NCBI GenBank assembly: GCA_945900965.1
Contig: CAMDKM010000001.1
Coordinates: 1 to 64,000 of the forward strand
Direction of reading: 5' to 3'
DNA length: 64,000 bases
Origin: Bordetella parapertussis
Lineage (GTDB): Bacteria > Pseudomonadota > Gammaproteobacteria > Burkholderiales > JACQAP01
A program made the translations under genes and the position numbers. Positions 9,452-17,835 of this stretch are shown here, piece after piece (position 1 is the stretch's first letter; every line of letters starts with the position of its first letter). A model generated the notes under the pieces. The model saw nothing but the letters and a program-made list of their open reading frames with translations, was not told where the DNA came from and searched no databases.

Positions 9452-9708
9452 GGTTTTTCACCTGTCTTGGTTCCATGATTGTGAGTGTCGGACGAGGAGC
9501 CATGGTCATGTCCACCGTGGCCGCGATGCATGAACACGTGCATCAGCGGACAGGCCAGCAAAATCAGAAACGGCAGCGCACCGAATACATGGGCTCTGTG
9601 TTCGGTGATGAGGTAGAAGCCCGCAATGGCAAGAAATGCCAGTAGTACCCAGTTTGATCTCGATTCCCACCAGCTCTTGCAACCTGCGTTTTTGGGATCG
9701 TGTTCCAT
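9448..9708 (-). CDS. DUF2933 small membrane protein
   Basis: 86 residues: a polar N-terminus, two hydrophobic helices (WVLLAFLAIAGFYLITEH and FGALPFLILLACPLMHVFMH) and a His-rich tail (HRGHGGHDHG..HNHG). This matches DUF2933 proteins, frequent in copper/silver resistance loci. The tail could bind metal ions at the membrane surface (inference). Its stop overlaps the start of the ICMT-like gene by 4 bp. Confidence 0.85.
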   Translation of the reverse strand: MEHDPKNAGCKSWWESRSNWVLLAFLAIAGFYLITEHRAHVFGALPFLILLACPLMHVFMHRGHGGHDHGSSSDTHNHGTKTGEKP

Positions 9709-9756
9709 GTGTCAGCCCCTGAATGCCTGGCGATCGGGCGTACTTGCTCCTGGCAA

Positions 9757-10266
9757 CTACCGGCCTTCCATCTTCTGCTCCATGGCCTCGCGCTCGATCA
9801 TCTGCTCCAACATTTTTTGCATGGCGTCCATGCGCGCTTCCATCTTTTTGTGCATCTTCATCATGCCACCCATCATCATCTCGCCGCCCGGTTTTTCACC
9901 CTGAACAGGCGGCGCAGAGGACGCGTCGCTGTCCGGTTTTTTCTTGCCCATCATGCCGCCTTTCCCCATCATGTCGCCCATGGTCTTCATGCTCTCTTGC
10001 ATTGAACTCATGTGCTCTTTCATCAGCTTCGCGCGTTCCCCGGGGTCCGTGGTGGCGCGAATTTTCGCCATCAAATCCTGCATTTTCTTCATCTTCTCTT
10101 GCATTTTTTCCATGCCCATTGCGGCGGCCTTGTCTTCCGGCGCGGCATCGGTCTGGGCCGGGTCGGCGGCGGGGTGATGAGCGGAGTGATCTTCTTCGTC
10201 CGCAGCCTGGGCCAAGGGTAGTGCAAGCAGGGAAGTCAGAAAAATCGTCAATGTGAGTTTGTTCAT
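9757..10266 (-). CDS. secreted Met/His-rich protein, putative periplasmic copper binder
   Basis: 169 residues: a signal peptide (LTIFLTSLLALPLAQAADEE), a His-containing acidic start (DHSAHHP) and a helical charged body very rich in Met (MGMEKMQEKMKKMQDLMAK; GGEMMMGGMMKMHKKMEA). Methionine clusters with His are typical Cu(I)/Ag(I) ligands in the oxidising periplasm. The pattern also suggests a coiled coil. No close family is recognised; copper storage or chaperone function is inferred from composition and neighbours. Confidence 0.7.
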   Translation of the reverse strand: MNKLTLTIFLTSLLALPLAQAADEEDHSAHHPAADPAQTDAAPEDKAAAMGMEKMQEKMKKMQDLMAKIRATTDPGERAKLMKEHMSSMQESMKTMGDMMGKGGMMGKKKPDSDASSAPPVQGEKPGGEMMMGGMMKMHKKMEARMDAMQKMLEQMIEREAMEQKMEGR

Positions 10267-10307
10267 TTGAGTGCTCCTTCAGGTTATCTTGTTAAACGGT
10301 TGCAATG

Positions 10308-10517
10308 TCAGCGTCCCGCCAGATCATCGCGTTTCTTCAAGTACTCGTCTCTCGACAGCTCGCCTCGTGCGTAAGCCTCATCCAGCAGCTCGCGTGCGGA
10401 CGGCGCAGGGTTCCCAGCGTAATTCTTCAAGGCCAAAAACAGCAGAACGAACGGGGCAATCCAGAGCAAGAACATGCTCAACCAGCCCCCAAACATCCAG
10501 CTACCATGATCCGGCAT
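10308..10517 (-). CDS. SHOCT-domain small membrane protein
   Basis: 69 residues from ATG 10517 (MPDHGSW). One membrane helix (WLSMFLLWIAPFVLLFLAL) is followed by the short C-terminal SHOCT motif (ARELLDEAYARGELSRDEYLKKRDDL). SHOCT segments are found at the ends of many small membrane proteins and probably mediate oligomerisation. The longer frame to 10559 adds residues without family support. It is part of the copper block, and its own role is unknown. Confidence 0.75.
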   Translation of the reverse strand: MPDHGSWMFGGWLSMFLLWIAPFVLLFLALKNYAGNPAPSARELLDEAYARGELSRDEYLKKRDDLAGR

Positions 10518-10629
10518 GGGAATCGCTCCCTCGCGTTTGCGAGAGCAGCCTATGCCCAAGGGAGTGCGCGGCGCATGACGCAGGTCAAGTAAACCCTGGT
10601 CCTGACCGCATCGAGTGGCACTGAATTTC

Positions 10630-11166
10630 TCAATCGTGCGGGCGCGCGTGGTGGTGAGATCCGTCGTTCACCTTCGCAGCCGCCTGATACTGCGCTGGTG
10701 TGAGGGTCGGCAATTGCCGCAGGAAGGCGACCAGAGCCCAGATGCTTTGATCGTCATGGGTTTTCCCCCAGGCTGGCATGCCGGACATCTTGATGCCGTG
10801 TTTGATGACCCAGAACGTCTGCGCGGGACTCAAATGAACCGGTTCGATGAGGCTGGGCGGCTGCGGGTACAGCCCGCGACGAAGTTCCGATTCACTGGCG
10901 CCGGGTGCGAGATGGCAGTCGCGGCACATGGCATTATAGTGTTGGGCGCCGGTGGCAATCAGGGCTGGATCGTCCAGGCCGGGAACTTCGATGTTCCCGG
11001 TACGCACCGCGATTGAGCGTTCGCGAATAATTTCCATGAGTGCATGGGTCATCGCCCAATGGGGTTCATCGGCGGCTATGCTGAAAAATCCGGCGTAAAC
11101 GAAAATCGCCGCAGCCGCGAGAGCGGCGCCAAAAAACAGCAGGATCGTTCGCAAGGTTTTCATCAC
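10630..11166 (-). CDS. membrane-anchored c-type cytochrome
   Basis: 178 residues with an N-terminal signal/anchor helix (ILLFFGAALAAAAIFVYAGFF) and one haem site CRDCH near residue 82; the distal Met is probably in KMSGMPAWG. The His-rich tail (GSHHHARPHD) could bind copper. Its ATG overlaps the stop of the multicopper oxidase gene, so the cytochrome may accept electrons from, or donate to, the oxidase in the periplasm (inference from coupling). Confidence 0.85.
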   Translation of the reverse strand: MMKTLRTILLFFGAALAAAAIFVYAGFFSIAADEPHWAMTHALMEIIRERSIAVRTGNIEVPGLDDPALIATGAQHYNAMCRDCHLAPGASESELRRGLYPQPPSLIEPVHLSPAQTFWVIKHGIKMSGMPAWGKTHDDQSIWALVAFLRQLPTLTPAQYQAAAKVNDGSHHHARPHD

Positions 11167-12452
11167 TGATCTTCCAGTTTCCAGGCTACGGTTCCAGGCG
11201 GGTGCTGGTACCAGCCCGGGTCGCGGTAGTCACCGGGGGCCAAGTCCGCGCGAATTTTGACAACAGTGAACATGCCGCCCATTTCCAGCGGCCCGAACGG
11301 GCCTTCGCCCATCATCATGGGCAGCGTGTTCTCCGGCAGTGACATATGGCCCATGGCGCTGTGTACGGCATGTTCCGCCATACCCGTCTCGCCCATGGCC
11401 ATGTAACCGGGAATCAGATTGCTGATTTTTTTCGCGAGGTCATCGTGCCTGACCCCCACCATGTTGGGAACATCGTGGCCCATGGCATTCATGGTGTGGT
11501 GCGATTTATGGCAGTGCAAAGCCCAGTCGCCGGGTGCGTCGGCGATGAACTCGCCGACACGGATATTGCCCACCGGCACCAGCATGGAGGTTTCACGGTA
11601 GCGCGCCGTGTGCGGAATCCAGCCCGCGTCGGTGCCGGTGACTTCGAACGCGGTGCCGTGAATATGGATCGGATGCTCGTGCATCGACAGGTTGGCCACC
11701 CGGATGCGCACGCGCTCGCCCAGCCGTGCGACCAGCGCATCGATGCCGGGGAAGACGCGGCTGTTGAAAGCCCACATGTTGAAGTCGGTCATCACCGAAG
11801 CATCCGGCCGGGCGGTGCCGGGCCGCACCGCGAAGTTGTGCAGGATGATGCCGTAATCGCGGTCGATGCGCGGATTCTCCGGCTTTTTCGGATGCACGAT
11901 GAACAAACCCATCATGCCCAGCGCCATTTGCACCATTTCATCGGCGTGCGGGTGGTACATGTAGGTACCGTTCTGGCGCAAGGTGAATTCGTAGACATAG
12001 GTTTCACCCGGTTTGATGTGCGGCTGGTTCAGGCCACCAACGCCATCCATGCCGTTGGGCAGAAAAATGCCGTGCCAGTGGATGGTTGTGTGCTCGGGCA
12101 GTTTGTTGGTGACCAGAATGCGCACCCGGTCGCCTTCGACGCACTCGATCGTGGGCCCCGGCGTCTGCCCGTTATAGCCCCAGCAGTTGACCACCATGCC
12201 GGGCGCGAACTCGCGCGTGACCGGCTCGGCGGTGAGGTGAAACACCTTGACGCCGTTGTCCATTTTCCAGGGCGCGGTGCTGCCGTTGAGAGTGACAACG
12301 GGCGTGTAACGTTGTCCAGCCGGCGGCGGCAGTGGTGGCTGCGTGGCAGCGGCGGATTGTTCGGCGGCGCTGGCCTGGCGAAACGCCGCCGACACGGCGC
12401 CGCCGGTGATTAGCGCCGCGCCGGTTCTCAGAATGTCTCGACGGGTCATCAT
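11163..12452 (-). CDS. Tat-exported multicopper oxidase
   Basis: 429-residue periplasmic cupredoxin-type oxidase. Twin-arginine signal MTRRDILRTGAALITGG. Copper ligands visible: HWHGIFLPNGMDG and YHPHADEM in the first domain, HEHPIHIHG and the HCHKSHHTMNAMGHDVPNM segment at the end, giving HWH, HxH, HxxHxH and HCH. Probably oxidises Cu(I) as in CopA/CueO-type resistance; the C-terminal Met/His stretches (MGHMSLPENTLPMMMGEG) may help bind copper. The start overlaps the TolC-gene stop by 4 bp. Confidence 0.9.
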   Translation of the reverse strand: MMTRRDILRTGAALITGGAVSAAFRQASAAEQSAAATQPPLPPPAGQRYTPVVTLNGSTAPWKMDNGVKVFHLTAEPVTREFAPGMVVNCWGYNGQTPGPTIECVEGDRVRILVTNKLPEHTTIHWHGIFLPNGMDGVGGLNQPHIKPGETYVYEFTLRQNGTYMYHPHADEMVQMALGMMGLFIVHPKKPENPRIDRDYGIILHNFAVRPGTARPDASVMTDFNMWAFNSRVFPGIDALVARLGERVRIRVANLSMHEHPIHIHGTAFEVTGTDAGWIPHTARYRETSMLVPVGNIRVGEFIADAPGDWALHCHKSHHTMNAMGHDVPNMVGVRHDDLAKKISNLIPGYMAMGETGMAEHAVHSAMGHMSLPENTLPMMMGEGPFGPLEMGGMFTVVKIRADLAPGDYRDPGWYQHPPGTVAWKLEDQ

Positions 12453-13864
12453 GATTGCTTGTCTCCTTCCGATTGAGGGTTGGCTGTCGGCGTGGTCGCG
12501 GGGACTGCGATACGTTCACCCAGCGCTCTTTCCAGATCGGTCCATGCGAGCCAGAAATCGCGAATGGCGGCGACATATTGGCGGTTGGTCTGCATCTGGG
12601 CTTGCGAGGCGAGCAGCAGGTCGTAGACGCCGAGCAGCATGCCGTTGTAGAACTTGAGCGTTTCGCCGACGATGGTTTGCTGCAACGGCAGCAGTGTCGT
12701 CTCGTAATATATTGCTGCGCGATGCAGCGCCTGGAGCCGGCTACGAGCCTCGCGGGCTTCAGAGCGGATGTCCACGGCCAGTGCAGCGACCCGCTCTTCG
12801 GCGCGCCGGCTTTCGGACTCGAAACGCGCGATCCGGGTCTGCCCCTGGTTGAACAAGGGCAACCCGAATTCGATCTTTGGTCCGTAAGACTTTTCCCCAT
12901 TGGTGCTGCGTTTGTACTGGACACCGATTCCCAGCGGGCCTAACCAGCGGAGCTGGCGCGCCAGATGCAAGGTACGGGCAAGGCCTTCCGTTTCCTGCTT
13001 CGCGGCGGCCAAATCCAATCTGCGCCCGATTGCCCGGCGCTCGACATCATTGAGCTCAGGTAGCGCGGCTGGAATTGGCGGCAGCCGCTCGGGAAGGCTC
13101 CAGCGGACGTCGACGCCCCACAGCCCCATCAGGCGGGTGAGTTTTTCGCGGTCGATTTCGAGTTGTGCTTCCGCCTGTGCAAGCTCCAGCAGCGTCTGGG
13201 CATAAAACGCCTGTTGCAGGCTTTGCTCGCGCTTGCTCAGGTTGCCGGCGGCATATTGGCGCTGCGCCAGTTCCGCGGCGGCTTCGGTGGCGACAATTAC
13301 CTGCTGCGCCAGCCCCAGCGCTTGGGTGTCGCCCAGCACACGGAAATACTGGTTCTGCACTTCGGCGGCGAGATCGAGCACGCTTTGCGATACTTCCAGG
13401 GTCGTACGGTGGGCGGCGGCGGCACCAATTTTTTTGCGTGCCGACAAGGTGAAAACGCCGAGAAAATTCTGCACGACGTCCAGTTCCAGTTCGGTGCCGC
13501 CGTCCTGGAAAAACGCGCTGACGCCCAGCACCGGATTGTCCAGCAGCCCGGCTTCGATCAGATCCGATTGCGCGATACCGAGATCCTCGAATTTGGCCTG
13601 CAGCCGGCGATTGTTGAGCAGCGCGATTTGCACCGCGGCGTCCGCGCTCAGCGGGTTCTTCAGGAGCTTGCGCACGGCCTCGCCGGATTGCCCGCGCGGA
13701 AACGTGTCGTCGCGCCATTGAACTTCCTTGCCTATGCGCTCGGCAACGGAAGCCTTCAGCGCTGGAAATTGCGCGTCGCGTTGCACGGTTGCGCAGCCTG
13801 CCGACATCACCAGCGCAGCCAGCCCGACGGTCAGTCTTTGCATGCCGCGATCAATGTTTTTCAT
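12449..13864 (-). CDS. TolC-family outer-membrane efflux lipoprotein
   Basis: About 471 residues from ATG 13864. Lipoprotein-type signal (AALVMSAGCATVQRD) and the long alpha-helical repeats of TolC/CusC proteins (LSADAAVQIALLNNRRLQAKF; AEAAAELAQRQYAAGNLSKRE). It would form the outer-membrane duct for metal efflux, but no membrane-fusion or RND pump gene is in the window, so the partner must lie elsewhere. It overlaps the upstream lipoprotein gene by 14 bp. Confidence 0.87.
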   Translation of the reverse strand: MKNIDRGMQRLTVGLAALVMSAGCATVQRDAQFPALKASVAERIGKEVQWRDDTFPRGQSGEAVRKLLKNPLSADAAVQIALLNNRRLQAKFEDLGIAQSDLIEAGLLDNPVLGVSAFFQDGGTELELDVVQNFLGVFTLSARKKIGAAAAHRTTLEVSQSVLDLAAEVQNQYFRVLGDTQALGLAQQVIVATEAAAELAQRQYAAGNLSKREQSLQQAFYAQTLLELAQAEAQLEIDREKLTRLMGLWGVDVRWSLPERLPPIPAALPELNDVERRAIGRRLDLAAAKQETEGLARTLHLARQLRWLGPLGIGVQYKRSTNGEKSYGPKIEFGLPLFNQGQTRIARFESESRRAEERVAALAVDIRSEAREARSRLQALHRAAIYYETTLLPLQQTIVGETLKFYNGMLLGVYDLLLASQAQMQTNRQYVAAIRDFWLAWTDLERALGERIAVPATTPTANPQSEGDKQS

Positions 13865-14081
13865 GGTGCTGCTCCGTGGACGGGGAAGTATCACTTGCTG
13901 GCGGGCCCGCAATTGGCCGGCGGGGTGCAGTCAGGCTATCGGCCGGCTCCGTCACCGGCGTCATCGGCGCTTGAGGGTTGGCGGGATGTTCGATCGGGTA
14001 ACTCGGCAGAGTTGCCATGGCGCAGCCGGCCAACCCGCTTATCGCCAGGGCGGAAATCAGATTGCGAAATAAGGGATGCAT
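13851..14081 (-). CDS. small proline-rich lipoprotein
   Basis: 76 residues from ATG 14081 (MHPLFRNLISALAISG) with a lipobox LAGC followed by a proline-rich tail ending in Glu-His residues (EQHHEKH). No domain recognised. The 3' end overlaps the TolC-family gene, indicating coupled translation. Upstream codons to 14126 in the ORF track have no support. Confidence 0.6.
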   Translation of the reverse strand: MHPLFRNLISALAISGLAGCAMATLPSYPIEHPANPQAPMTPVTEPADSLTAPRRPIAGPPASDTSPSTEQHHEKH

Positions 14082-14255
14082 CGAAATGCTCCTGGAATGT
14101 TGGTACGTCGTATCAGCGCCTGGCAACGCGGGCGCGGGTACGCGAAAGTGACCAACCGTCTCGCGAGTTGGGCATGACGGCTAGCGGTGTTTTAACGAGG
14201 GAAGCAGGCGAACCCGGCGTGAAGCCAGTTCGTCAGGCAATAACCCCGCGCCCGA

Positions 14256-14657
14256 TCAGAGCGCGGCTCGGGGAGGGCGCTGCGGCTGTTCGGGGGAAAA
14301 CGAATGCGGAGAAGGTTGAACCTGTACATCAAATACGTTGTGCCCTGCCGGTTTGAATAAAATGGTTTCGGACATCAGCAGAGGGGAGCAGGCAAGATGG
14401 CAGACGCCACAATCGTTGCATGCCAGCCCAGACCCGGTAGGGTCAGTAGAGGCACACGGGTCGGCATCATGTGTCGCCCCGGAAGCCGGGTCTGCGTGGT
14501 GTGCCATGCCGGAATGATCCCCAGCGGACATCGTTGCAGGAACAGGCATGTCGGCGCCGCCGTGCTGACAGAACGGCATGGCCAGGGCGACATAACCGTT
14601 GATTGGCAGCCACAACGCCATCATAAGGCTGATGATGTATTTGCAACTCTTGCACAT
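14256..14657 (-). CDS. secreted Cys/His/Met-rich protein, first gene of the copper block
   Basis: 133 residues. Signal-like segment (YIISLMMALWLPINGYVALA) then a metal-binding-looking region rich in His, Met and Cys (FCQHGGADMP, HSGMAHHAD, CNDCGVCHLAC). It resembles small proteins at the head of copper operons, but no family name is assigned. ATG 14657 is preferred over 14708; a good -10 box ends only 6 bp upstream, so the transcript would be leaderless or nearly so, unless an internal Met about 11 codons in is used. 174 bp with no recognised gene separate it from the lipoprotein gene. Confidence 0.65.
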   Translation of the reverse strand: MCKSCKYIISLMMALWLPINGYVALAMPFCQHGGADMPVPATMSAGDHSGMAHHADPASGATHDADPCASTDPTGSGLACNDCGVCHLACSPLLMSETILFKPAGHNVFDVQVQPSPHSFSPEQPQRPPRAAL

Positions 14658-14663
14658 GACTGG

Positions 14664-14691
14664 ATTATAGGCCGGCCGGTTGCCATTACAA
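14664..14691 (-). promoter_or_regulatory. putative promoter of the copper block
   Basis: On the minus strand TTGTAA (14691-14686) and a perfect TATAAT (14669-14664) are separated by 16 bp that contain the palindrome CCGGCCGG. The predicted transcription start coincides with the ATG at 14657. Copper operons of proteobacteria are often driven by MerR-type or two-component regulators; none is encoded beside it. Confidence 0.5.
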
Positions 14692-14753
14692 GCGCTTGGA
14701 TGCCGCAAATATTGAACAAGTTCCCGTTCCGATGGATTTGAAAGCGATCTGAT

Positions 14754-15206
14754 TCAAAGCATGTCCGGCGCAATCGTCGCGCGCAGTACCACCTGCGCAT
14801 GCTCGTCCCGCACTCGATTCGATAGCCACCAGACCGCGCCTTTGCGAACGCTCCAGGGCATGGGTTTTCCGGCAATTAACATCGCTGCGACCATGCCCAG
14901 CGTTGGCTGGTGGCCCACCACCAACACCGCGCCCTTTTGTCCGGGCCAGCCGGCTGCGGACAGTAATTCGACAGAGGATGCTCCAGGCGCGATGTCCTCG
15001 ATCACTTCGAATTCCTCGGTCAAGGCTGCGGCTGTCTGTCTTGTGCGTAATGCCGGGCTGACCAGGATGCGGGTGGTTTTGGGCAGCCGCGATTTCAGCC
15101 AACGAGCCATTTGGTGGGCCTGCTTAAGACCCCTGAGCGTGAGGCTGCGTTGCAGATCGGGCGTGCTGTCTACGGCCTCGGCATGACGCCAGAGAATCAG
15201 TTCCAT
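14754..15206 (-). CDS. sixA: SixA-type phosphohistidine phosphatase
   Basis: Cytoplasmic histidine-phosphatase superfamily enzyme of 150 residues. Catalytic RHAEA motif at residues 7-11 (MELILWRHAEA); the second His is in VVGHQPTLG. SixA removes phosphate from His-phosphorylated HPt or PTS proteins. ATG 15206 gives the exact family N-terminus; the TTG-started extension to 15248 does not. It lies downstream of ppk1 in the same orientation, a pairing often seen in betaproteobacteria. Confidence 0.85.
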   Translation of the reverse strand: MELILWRHAEAVDSTPDLQRSLTLRGLKQAHQMARWLKSRLPKTTRILVSPALRTRQTAAALTEEFEVIEDIAPGASSVELLSAAGWPGQKGAVLVVGHQPTLGMVAAMLIAGKPMPWSVRKGAVWWLSNRVRDEHAQVVLRATIAPDML

Positions 15207-15244
15207 GGCCGGTATCGATACCGTTTCATGAGTTCCGGCGCACG

Positions 15245-17413
15245 TCAAATGGACGCGGCCAGTTTTTCCAGGAGGGTTGCCTGCGCAAGCGTTCGGATCC
15301 GCCGTGCTGGTTGAGCCGGCCGGTAAACGCCGTCACTATTCATTTCCCAGGCTTGCACGTTGTCCGCGAGGTAGAGTTTCAGGGATTCGTCGATAACACG
15401 CTTCTTGAGTTTTGGGTCGAGGATTGGGAAACAGACTTCGATGCGGCGAAAGAAATTGCGGTCCATCCAGTCCGCGCTGGAAAGGTAGACCGCGTCCTTG
15501 CTGTGAAAATAAAAAACCCGATGGTGCTCCAGAAAGCGGCCGATCACGGAGCGCACGCGAATATTTTCCGACAAACCGGGAATACCCGGGCGCAGCGTAC
15601 ACACGCCGCGCACGATCAAATCAATCGGCACCCCCGCCATCGATGCTTCGTACAACGCCGAGATAATTTCCGGTTCGAGAAGCGCGTTCATTTTGGCCGT
15701 GATGCCGGACGTTTTCCCGCTGCGCGCCTGATCGGCTTCGTAACGAATGGCATCCAGAATCCGGGAATGCAGAGAAAACGGCGACTGCCAGAGGTGCCGC
15801 AGTGTGCCGGCCTTGCCCAGGCCGGTGAGTTGCAGGAACACTTCGTTGACGTCGGCGCAAATTTCCTCGTTGCAGGTGAACAGGCCGAAGTCGGTGTACA
15901 GGGTCGCGGTGCGCGAATGATAGTTGCCCGTGCCGAGGTGAACGTAACGGCGCAATTTGCCGTCTTCGCGCCTGAGCACCATGGCCATCTTGGCGTGGGT
16001 TTTGTGGCCCACGACCCCGTACACCACATGGGCGCCCACCTCCTCGAGCTTCGAGGCCCAGTTGATATTGGCCTCTTCGTCGAAGCGCGCCATCAATTCG
16101 ACCACCACGGTGACTTCCTTGCCTTTGCGCGCAGCTTCGATCAGCGAATTCATGATTTCCGAATTGGAACCGGTGCGATACACGGTCTGCTTGATCGCTA
16201 CCACATCCGGGTCGATAGCCGCCTGCTGAACGAAGCTCGCCACCGGCCGGAACGATTGGAAGGGATGGTGCAATAGGATGTCGGACTTGCGAATCGCGGC
16301 CAGCATGTCCGGCCCCTTTTCGAAAATAGCCTGCGATCCGGGGGCAAACGGCGGGTATTTGAGGTCCGCGCGGTCCACCCAGTCCGGCATCTGTATCAGC
16401 CGCACCAGGTTGACCGGTCCATTGACCTGGTAAACGTCTTCCGTGCCCAGCCCGAATTGCTGCAGCAGAAAATTCGAAATCTCCGGCGGGCAGATATCGG
16501 TGATTTCGAGGCGAACCGCGTCGCCGAAATGACGTTGCGGCAATTCCCCCTGCAGCGTCAGGCGCAGGTTTTTGACTTCTTCTTCGTCCACGAACAGATC
16601 GCTGTTGCGGGTGACGCGAAACTGGTAACAGCCGCGGACCTGCATGCCGGCGAACAACTCTCCGACATGGGCATGGATAATCGAAGAGAGAAACACAAAT
16701 CCGTAGTCGGCTTCGGCGAGTTCGCTCGGCAGGCTGATCACACGGGGCAGGACCCGCGGCGCCTGCACCAGCGCAAACCCAGAATTGCGGCCAAAGGCAT
16801 CTTTTCCCGAAAGCTGTACCGCGAAATTGAGGCTCTTGTTGAGAATGCGCGGAAACGGGTGGGATGGGTCCAGGCCGATTGGCGTCATGAGCGGCAAAAT
16901 TTCCCGGATGAAATAGGACTTGATCCAGTCCTTTTGTGCAGCGTTCCAATCCCGCCGTCTGAGAAAGCGAATCCCCTCGCGCGCCAGTTGAGGGAGGATT
17001 TCGTTGTTCAGCAATTCGTATTGGCGGGTTACCTGCTGGTGCAAGATCGTGGAAACTTCGCGCAGCACCTGAGCAGGCGAGGCTCCGTCCGGGCCCGTCG
17101 TTTCCGTGCCCAGTTCCAGTTGTGCCTTGAGGCCCGCGACTCGAATTTCGAAGAACTCGTCGAGGTTGCTGCTGACGATGCAGACAAATCGCAGGCGCTC
17201 GAGCAGGGGCATGCTGGCATCTTCGGCCTGCGCGAGCACCCGTCGATTGAATTCCAACTGGGCCACTTCCCTATTCAAGAACAACTGCGGGTTCGGCGCC
17301 TTGGCCTTGGCCCCGGTTAAGGGGCGAGGCTTGGCAGGACTTGAGGACGTGCGCGCAGCCGGCTCGGCGGTGTCAGCCGGCACGGCGATGGCTTTGTTGA
17401 TGTTCGGTTCCAC
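15245..17413 (-). CDS. ppk1: polyphosphate kinase 1
   Basis: 722 residues, normal for PPK1; reversibly makes inorganic polyphosphate from ATP. N-terminal domain begins LFLNREVAQLEFNRRVL, typical of the family; the phospholipase-D-like C-terminal domains contain the His that is autophosphorylated (GVVGHKTHAKMAMV) and the HLGTGNYH motif. It carries an additional basic/proline N-terminus of about 40 residues. sixA follows by 38 bp and yggX precedes by 42 bp, suggesting one transcript. Confidence 0.96.
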   Translation of the reverse strand: MEPNINKAIAVPADTAEPAARTSSSPAKPRPLTGAKAKAPNPQLFLNREVAQLEFNRRVLAQAEDASMPLLERLRFVCIVSSNLDEFFEIRVAGLKAQLELGTETTGPDGASPAQVLREVSTILHQQVTRQYELLNNEILPQLAREGIRFLRRRDWNAAQKDWIKSYFIREILPLMTPIGLDPSHPFPRILNKSLNFAVQLSGKDAFGRNSGFALVQAPRVLPRVISLPSELAEADYGFVFLSSIIHAHVGELFAGMQVRGCYQFRVTRNSDLFVDEEEVKNLRLTLQGELPQRHFGDAVRLEITDICPPEISNFLLQQFGLGTEDVYQVNGPVNLVRLIQMPDWVDRADLKYPPFAPGSQAIFEKGPDMLAAIRKSDILLHHPFQSFRPVASFVQQAAIDPDVVAIKQTVYRTGSNSEIMNSLIEAARKGKEVTVVVELMARFDEEANINWASKLEEVGAHVVYGVVGHKTHAKMAMVLRREDGKLRRYVHLGTGNYHSRTATLYTDFGLFTCNEEICADVNEVFLQLTGLGKAGTLRHLWQSPFSLHSRILDAIRYEADQARSGKTSGITAKMNALLEPEIISALYEASMAGVPIDLIVRGVCTLRPGIPGLSENIRVRSVIGRFLEHHRVFYFHSKDAVYLSSADWMDRNFFRRIEVCFPILDPKLKKRVIDESLKLYLADNVQAWEMNSDGVYRPAQPARRIRTLAQATLLEKLAASI

Positions 17414-17455
17414 GGCGCTCAGTAGGCAATGATCGATACCGCGCGATCGCTTCTA

Positions 17456-17731
17456 TCAGCCCTTGGGCGGCGGGACATAACCTGCGGCGATGTCGGCGCC
17501 GGAACCGAAAAAATATTTCTCGGTCTGCTCCATCAAATACTTGCGGGCTTTCGGGTCGGCGAGGCTCAGGCGGTTCTCGTTTACCAGCATTTTTTGCTGC
17601 TCCAGCCAAACCTTCCAGGCTTCAATCGATACATTCTCGAAAATACGCTGACCTATTGCGCCGGGGAAAGGCGGGCGATCCAAGCCCGGCGTCTCCCGCC
17701 CCAGTTTTAGGCATTGCACAAGTCTCGTCAT
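17456..17731 (-). CDS. yggX: YggX-family Fe(II)-trafficking/oxidative damage protection protein
   Basis: 91 residues starting [18 protein letters not shown], the standard YggX N-terminus with its single conserved Cys. The core ([20 protein letters not shown], then [20 protein letters not shown]) is complete. YggX limits oxidation of Fe-S clusters, probably by binding labile iron. ATG 17731 is chosen over 17794 on family grounds. Confidence 0.93.
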   Translation of the reverse strand: MTRLVQCLKLGRETPGLDRPPFPGAIGQRIFENVSIEAWKVWLEQQKMLVNENRLSLADPKARKYLMEQTEKYFFGSGADIAAGYVPPPKG

Positions 17732-17835
17732 GTTGTGGAGGGCACCAGGCAAGTCGGCAAGCAAATCCGGCATGTGACAAATTCGTGGCAACACGAGTTG
17801 ACCATAGCCACTGTCAAATTATAGCCGCTCAAGGC

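Noticed and set aside
11346-12413. 355-aa plus-strand ORF
   Set aside because: Antisense to the multicopper oxidase; its length is a GC-rich codon-position artefact and it has no family pattern.
13163-14356. 397-aa plus-strand ORF
   Set aside because: Covers the TolC and lipoprotein genes in antisense and has no recognisable domain.
15621-16949. 442-aa minus-strand ORF
   Set aside because: Alternative frame of ppk1 on the same strand, Arg/Gly-rich, no motif.
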